Of a stretch of DNA of 64,000 nt, positions 57,426 to 64,000 are shown piece after piece (position 1 is the stretch's first letter; each line of letters starts with the position of its first letter). Location of the stretch: positions 1-64,000 of the forward strand of contig JAPQWV010000492.1 in the NCBI GenBank assembly GCA_027422505.1, read 5' to 3'. The notes beneath the pieces are model-generated. The model had not been told where the DNA came from, did no database searches, and worked only from the letters and a program-made list of their open reading frames with translations. The translations under genes and the position numbers were made by a program. This DNA is from Craterostigma plantagineum. Taxonomy: Eukaryota > Streptophyta > Magnoliopsida > Lamiales > Linderniaceae.

Positions 57426-60400
57426 CATATAAACTTCTTCACCCAATTCCCTATTGAGAAAGACATTGTTTACATCCAACTGAGCCAAGTTTCAGTTTAG
57501 TTTAGCGTCCAAAGAAAGGATAATTTTGATTCTACTTGGCTTTGCCACCGGAGCAAATGTGTCTATGTAGTCGACTCATTCTCTTTGACCATAGCCTTTA
57601 GCTACAAGGCGAGCCTTATACTTTTCAACATTTCCCAGAATCAAACTTGATCTTATATACCCACTTGCATCCCATGGCCTTCTTTCCCAAAGGCAAACGC
57701 ACAACTGTCCAGGTGTTATTAAATTCAAGTGCTTGGAATTCCTCTTTCATGGTCCTGACACTCCTTGGAGCAAGAAGCTTGAGCAAAATTTTTTGGCTAA
57801 TGAGAAGCTGAAATACATAGATGAAGTCTTGATAATTACTTGAAATATTCTTGTAAGAAAGCACTTGTGAAGTGGGATACAAAACTCTAATCTTATTGCA
57901 GTAGTAGTCTTTTAGGTAAGATGGTTTTGTGGTATGCCTTCTAGACCTCCTTGATCCACCCTGCACTTCAGGTGCTTGCTCAGATATGTCCTCTGTGTTA
58001 TCAATGAGAGTTTCAGAGTCTTCAGACAAAGAATCCTGAAGTACAAGCTCAGACTCAGACAAAGAAACCGGAAGCTGAGGCTCAGGCTCGACCTCATCAC
58101 ATGTAACATTTTCCATAGTGCTTGTGTTGTCCCCCTTTAGGTGGACGTATCTGCCCCTCAGTAGTAGAAGAAACAGAGAGCCTTGGCAAGACATTGTCAG
58201 GAAAAGGATCCTCTGCTGTGGCAACTTCTTAAACAGAACATCCCTTGAAATGAGCACTTGTCTGGTTTTTAAATATAGCAATTTGTATCCCTTCATTCCA
58301 TTGGGGCAGCCAAGGAAAATACATTCTCGAGCCCTTGCATCAAACGTGCAGCTAAAGTAGAACAAAAAGTAAGAGAACCAAATACTCGAAGCACACTATA
58401 GTTAACGGTTTTTCCAAAAAGTAGCTCATATGGACTTTTATTTCTCAAAACCATTGAGGGTGTCCTATTTATCAAATAAGTGGTACCACGCATTCTGACC
58501 AATATTGAATAGGTACTTTCGACTGAAACAGCAAAGATCGAGCTACACTTAGTAAATGTTGGTATTTTCTCTCCACCACCGAGTTTTGTTGTGGTGTTTG
58601 CACACATGGTGCATAATTCTTTTGCTTCCAAACAATTCCACCAATTCAAACTATTTTGCATTATCAGACCTAACAGTTTTGACTCTACACTTGAAAAGAT
58701 TCCCAACCAAAGCCAAGAAATAACACATCACATATCTTACTTCTAACTTGTATTTGATCATGAATAGCCAATGTGTGATCATCAACAATTGTGACAAAAT
58801 ATTGATGTCCAAGGTGAGAGGGAACATTAAGAGGCCCAGGTCAAAAGCAGTGCAAGCAATATCATTATCATTAGAAAGGGGTAATCTCCTTTGTTAAGCA
58901 AGAGGGCAGATCTTACAATAAGTGTACTTGTTACTAAGATCATGCTTGAGAATGCTCTGAGGTACATCTAAAACCTTGTAAGAATGATGACCCAATCTAC
59001 TATGCCATAAGCTCATTGAAACATTATTTAGAAAAACATCATTATTTCTAGGAAAAGCCTCGGTAAGGAAATCAGCCTTGAGAATGTAGAGTCGTGATAT
59101 TTGATCAGCCTTGCCAATGCTGAGAATGATCATGTATCATGAATGCATCATATTCATAAATAAACCTGCAATTTAGGGTCCTAGCCAAACCACTCACAAA
59201 AATTAAGTTAAAATGAAACTAAGGCACAAGTAAGACATCATTTAGAGTAATAAATCTGCTTATGACAACTGAGCCTACTTCCCTAAACTTAACCACTGAT
59301 TTGTCTGTCAAAATTACATTGGATACATGTATTTTATGCAGATTATGAAGCAAATTTTTGTCCCCACATACGTGTCTACTTGCAACAGAATCAACAATCC
59401 AAGCTCTACAACCTGATAACTTTGGCATATTAAAAGATAGAGTGATGCCTAGAGTGATACCTGCCCCTTTTGTCATTTGAGGTGCAGAATCCATACCATC
59501 TTGAGGAGGAATCCCCATTGATTGGTTGATTAATGCCTTGAGACTCAGGAGCTGAAATGGTGTAACTTGCAACTGGACCATAGTGGCTCATGTGCGTGTA
59601 CCATCAGCAGTTGGTTGATGATCATGCTGCCCACCTTTCTTGGCCACATCGACCAAGGTTTGATTAACTCTGGGCATTCCTGAACTTTTGATTATGTTTG
59701 AAGCCCGGAGGGTATCCATGAATTTGATATTGGGTTTCAATTGTGTGGCCTCTTTTGTTACGATGAATGCACACTGGTTTAGTCACATCATTCCTTTGAT
59801 TATAACCCCCTTTCTTTCCTTGTTCCAGCTCATTTCTGGAAGGGATCATAGCTATATTGTTGGTTTGATCATCAGTGGCGCAAAACTGACTTGTATGCGC
59901 AGTCCTTTGTCTCTCTTCCTGAACTAGCCGAGCAAAAGCCTTATTAATGCTTGGCAAGGGATCCATGAGTAGAATTTGTCCCCTAGTTTGAGAAAAGGGT
60001 GTCATTTAGCCCCATCAAGAATGCCAAGACATACTCCTCATCGTAATAGACCTTCAGCTGGGCCAAAGCTCACAGACACGGTTACAGCTAGGCCTGAAAC
60101 TAGCCAGCTCATCCCACAACGTTTTGAGCCTTGTAAAATACACACTTCCACTACTCCTGCCTTGTGAGAGATTTATCAAATCCTTTTTAAGCCGAAAGAT
60201 TCTTGGCCTGTTTGTCTGTCCAAACCTTTCTTCAAGATCCAGCCAGATTTCCCTCGCCAAGGCAGTGTAAAGAATACTAACAGAAATGTCTTTTGTGACC
60301 GAATTGATTAACCAAGATACAACTACATTGTTATATCTCTTCCAGTTCGCAACTTGATTCTTTGTAGCAGCTTCATTATTCGGATCAACCACAGTGGCTC

Positions 60401-60625
60401 AAGATCACCATTCACAAAGCCTTCCTTGTTTCTTCCTATGAGTGCGATCATCATCGCACGACTCCAAGTGGCGTAATTGTCACCATTGAGGGGCTAATGA
60501 ACAAGAATCTGCCCCGGATTGTCATTATTCCCCAAGAAGTAAGTACCGCTGACAAGAGCCGCTGAAGAATTCGAAGAACTTGGTGGAACAGTTTCAGACA
60601 AAAAATTGAAGTTTACTAATCCTCA
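57426..60625 (-). pseudogene. Copia D (Ale/Retrofit-like), gag-pol remnant cut by element A
   Basis: From 60625 downward: Gag N-terminus (VSGTYFLGNNDNPGQ; PLNGDNYATWSRAM), Gag core (NQVANWKRYNNVVVSWL), a damaged zinc knuckle (CIHRNKRGHT, second Cys lost), a protease box with WIVDSVAS instead of DSGAS, GAG-pre-integrase (SMSLWHSRLGHHSYKVL), integrase remnants, the integrase end ([17 protein letters not shown]), and the start of reverse transcriptase ([29 protein letters not shown]). It stops at 57426, where Copia A inserted. Many stops. A TAA interrupts CPLA*QRRLP, also present in copy E. Confidence 0.85.
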
Positions 60626-61312
60626 TTCTGAGGAGGTCAATGTCGATACTGTAAAAACACAGAAGCTGTTAGATACCTCCTAAATTCATCAACATGCGAT
60701 GGTAAGATCCTATAGATTTTGTCATGACGAACAAATAATGCAAATTCGTTACGTAGAACGTGTACTCCGCCGCTCCGCTTTAAGAAACCATGTACGAAAA
60801 ACGGAAATGTTATATAAAATATTTCAACTATCATAGTATCTGATATTTTGTACTAAAAAATTTTTATTAAATAATTAATATGTTTTTGGTAATGGTCTTG
60901 CAATATCGAAATGCAGTCTGGTTCAATCTTACAATTAGAATATTTATGGAAAGAATAAGCTGCCAATATGTTCTGATGGTCAGTAGTGCCATTATAGTAA
61001 CTTCAGCAAGTAAATATAAATTCCAGTATTAGAAGATATTTAATCAATTATACAACTAAACGGCAAATAATAATATACTGGGGGAGGGTTCTTTTTTATA
61101 ACTGTCACTTCTCATGTTTGATTCTTACAATGTGTAATCATGGTTGAAAAATATATGGTCAACATTAATATGTTATATGAAATAAAGTTCGTACGATTGA
61201 GTAATTTATACAACTTTTGTAATGATATCTTTTTTATTAATCATGTCATCGTTTACATTTTTGCGATATTTGAATATTTGTAAGTGGTGCGAATATAGAT
61301 GTTCTAATGTAC
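60626..61312. other. AT-rich spacer between Copia D and E, no feature seen
   Basis: About 690 bp without a recognised gene, LTR border or primer-binding site. The LTR expected upstream of gag of D is not identifiable here. Confidence 0.4.
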
Positions 61313-64000
61313 CTTTCCCAAAGGCGAACGCACAACTGTCCAGGTGTTACTAAATTCAAGTGCCTGGAATTCCTCTTTCATGGCATCCTGCCACTTCTTG
61401 GGGCAAAATTGTTTGGCTCATGAGCAGCTGAAATACTACATATGAAGTCTTGATAATTACTTGAAAGATTCTTGTAAGAAAGCACTTGTTAAATGGGATA
61501 CAAAACTCTAATCTTATTGCGGTAGTAGTCTTTTAGGTAAGATGGTTTTGTGGTATGCCTTCCGGACCTCCTTGATCCACCTTGCACTTCAGGTGCTTGC
61601 TCAGATATGTCCTTTGAGTTATCAATGAGAGTTTCAGAGTCTTCAGACAAAAAATCCTGAACTACAAGCTCAGACTCAGACAAAGAATCTTGAAGCTGAG
61701 GCTTAGGCTCGACCTCATCACCTGAAACATTTTCCATAGTGCTTGTGTTGTCTCCCCTTCAGATGGACGTATCTACCCGTCAGTAGGTGAGTTATTAGAA
61801 GATACAGAGAGCCTTGGCATGACATGGTCAGGAAAAGGATCCTCTGCTGTGGCAACTCATTTTCCTTAACAGAACATCCCTTGAAATGAGCAATTGTCTG
61901 GTTTTTAAATCAAGCAATTTGTATCCCTTCATTCCATTGGGGTAGCCAAGGAAAATACATTCTCGAGCCCTTGCATCAAACTTTTTTCTACCTGCAGTTA
62001 AAGTAGAACAAAAAGTAAGAGAACCAAATACTCGAAGCACGCTATAGTCAACGGGTTTTCCAAAAAGTAGCTCATATGGACTTATTTCTCAAAAACATTG
62101 AGGTTGTCCTATTTATCAAATACGCGGCAGTTAGCAGCCATTCTGACCAATATTGAATATGTACTTTGGACTGAAATAGCAGATCGAGCTACTTAGTAAA
62201 TGTTGGTGATTTGTCTGCACCACCGAGTTTTGTTGTGGTGTGTGCACACATGACAGATGATGTATAATTCATTTGCTTCTAAGCAATTCCACTAATTCAA
62301 ACTCTTTTCCATTATCAGACCTAACATTCTTGATTCTACACTTGAAAAGATTCTCAACCAAAGCCAAGGAATAACACATCGCATATCTTACGTCCAACTT
62401 GTATTTGATCATGAATAGCCAAGTAAACCATGTGTGATGATCAACAACTGTGCCAAAATATTGATGTCCAAAGTGAGAGGGAACAGTAAAAGACCCCAGA
62501 CTTCACAATGTACGAGGTCAAAAGCAGTGCAAGCAATATCATTATCATTAGAAAGGGGCAATCTTCTTTGTTAAGCAAGAGGGCAGATCTTACAATAAGT
62601 GTACTTGTTACTAAGATCATGCTTGAGAATGCACTTAAGTACATCTAAAACCTTGTAAGAATGATGATCCGATCTACTATGGCATAAGCTCATTGAAACA
62701 TTATTCAGAAAAACATCGTTATTTCTAGGAAAAGCCTTAGTAAGGAAATCAGCCTTGAGAGTGTAGAGTTCTGCTATTTGATCACCATTGCCAATCATAT
62801 AGAATGATCCTGTATCAGGAATGCATCATATTCAAAAATAAACCTGCAATTCAGGGTCCTAGCCAAACCACTCACAAAAATTAAGCTAAAATGAAACTCA
62901 GGCACAAGTAAGACATCATTTAGAGTAATAAGTCTGTTTATGACAACTGAGCCTACTTCCCTAACCTTAACCACTAATTTGCCTGGCAAAAAAATTACAT
63001 TGGATTCATGTATTTTATGCAGATTGCAAAGCAAATATTTGTCACCGCATGCGTGTCTACTTGCACCAGAATCAACAATCCAAGCTCTACAACCTGATAA
63101 CTTTGGCATATTAAAAGATAGAGGGATACCTGGAGTGATACGTGCCCCTTTTGTCAGTTTGAGGTGCATAATCCATACCATCTTGAGGAGGAATCCCCAT
63201 TGTAGCATCAACAGTTGGTTGATGATCATGCTGCCCACCTTTCTAGGCCACATCCACCAAGGTTTGATTAACTCTGGCATTCCTGAACTTGTGATTCTTT
63301 TTGAAGCCCGAAGGGTATCCATGAATTTGATATAAGGTTATTGTGTGGCCTCTTTTGTTTCGATGAATGCACACTGGTTTGGTCACATCATTCCTTTGAT
63401 TGTAACTCCCATTCTTTCCTTGTTCCAACTTATTTCTGGAAGCCATCAAAGCCATATTGTTGGTTTGATCATCAGTGCCGCAAAACTGACCTGTATGCAC
63501 AGTCCTTTGTCTCTCTTCCTGAACTAGCCGAGCAAAAGCCTTATTAATGCTTGGCAAGGGATCCATGAGTAGAATTTGTCCCGTAGTTCGAGAAAATGTG
63601 TCATTTAGCCCCATCAAGAATGCCAAGACATACTCCTCATCGTAATAGACCTTCAGCTGGGCCAAAGCACACAAACACAGTTACAGCTAGGCTAGAAACT
63701 AGCCAGCTCATCCCACAACGTTTTGAGCCTTGTAAAATACACACTTACACTACTCCTGCCTTGTGAGAGATTGATCAAATCCTTTTTAAGCCGAAAGATT
63801 CTTGGCCTGTTTGTCTCTCCAAACCTTTCTTCAAGATCCAGCCAAATTTCACTCGCCGAGGAGTGTAAAGAATACTAGCAGAAATGTGTTTTGTGACAGA
63901 ATTGATTAACGAAGATAGAACTACATTGTTATATTTCTTCCAGTTCGTAACTTGATTCTTTGTAGCACCTTCATTATTCGGATCAACCACAGTGGCTCAA
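61313..64000 (-). pseudogene. Copia E (Ale/Retrofit-like), sister copy of D, runs off the window
   Basis: Same parts as D in the same order: gag (from beyond 64000; NQVTNWKKYNNVVL), damaged zinc knuckle (CIHRNKRGHT), protease with intact WIVDSGASRHACG at about 63060-63100, GAG-pre-integrase, integrase remnants and the start of reverse transcriptase (SNTWTVVRSPLGK). It ends at 61313, earlier than D. It shares with D the TAA in CPLA*QRRLP and the lost knuckle cysteine, so both derive from one already-defective copy. Additional private deletions and frameshifts are present. Confidence 0.85.

Noticed and set aside
60637..60834. Short minus-strand ORF in the D/E spacer
   Set aside because: No domain, not part of the Copia frames, and no splice or promoter evidence.

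Overview
This is plant nuclear DNA, almost certainly from a eudicot. It carries spliced nuclear genes with GT-AG introns, a chloroplast-targeted early light-induced protein (ELIP) pair, a plant-type p24 trafficking gene, and deep layers of plant LTR retrotransposons, MITEs and hAT/Mutator-like relics. The DSP22-like, duplicated ELIPs would fit a desiccation-tolerant Lamiales species, but that is inference from family resemblance only; no species can be named from the sequence.

Genic part (about 1-18 kb). A four-exon p24-beta3-like (emp24/GOLD) gene lies on the minus strand at 1054-3040. Two tandem two-exon ELIP genes lie on the plus strand at 5475-6351 and 11512-12447 and encode 199 and 198 residues. 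The second copy still carries a remnant of the p24 upstream region, so the duplicated block included the p24/ELIP intergenic DNA. In copy 1 a long-armed foldback element and a Stowaway MITE have since separated the two. Between the ELIPs lie a decayed heat-shock-factor gene (HSF, minus strand), a hAT element with an 8-bp target duplication and a nested GC-rich MITE, and an LTR with its primer-binding site. Downstream are LINE and Ty3/gypsy fragments fused end to end, a Mutator-like TIR element (16.2-17.5 kb), and the terminal exon of a dead Argonaute gene (18.0-18.1 kb).

Retrotransposon part (about 20.6-64 kb). After a degenerate telomere-like TTTAGGG tract comes Copia element C (+). It is cut in its protease/integrase region and fused to a 5'-truncated Tekay/Del-like chromovirus F, which has a long (about 2.9 kb) 3' LTR. 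F in turn abuts the cut 3' part of Copia element A (minus). A is split in two (29987-34775 and 50095-57425) by element X, a non-autonomous tRNA-Asp-primed LTR element (34781-50089, TSD GTGAA). X is itself split by a young Copia element B (38679-48399, TSD AAAAC, LTRs nearly identical). A inserted into the reverse transcriptase of an older Ale/Retrofit-like Copia D. A sister copy E, sharing inactivating changes with D, runs off the right edge.

Most interesting points. Copia A and B belong to one Sirevirus-like family and carry an extra third ORF between pol and the 3' LTR. It encodes an Arg/Gly-rich (RGG-like) segment followed by a conserved globular region of unknown function, and has no visible membrane segment. 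The family also has dense arrays of TTCGCGAA-like palindromes in its leader, repeated polypurine tracts flanking ORF3, and a conserved stop-plus-TTGCAG arrangement at the gag/pol boundary that resembles a splice acceptor. Element F and the foldback independently show CG-centred palindrome arrays. Nearly all element ORFs are broken; the functional genes I would defend are p24-beta3 and the two ELIPs.
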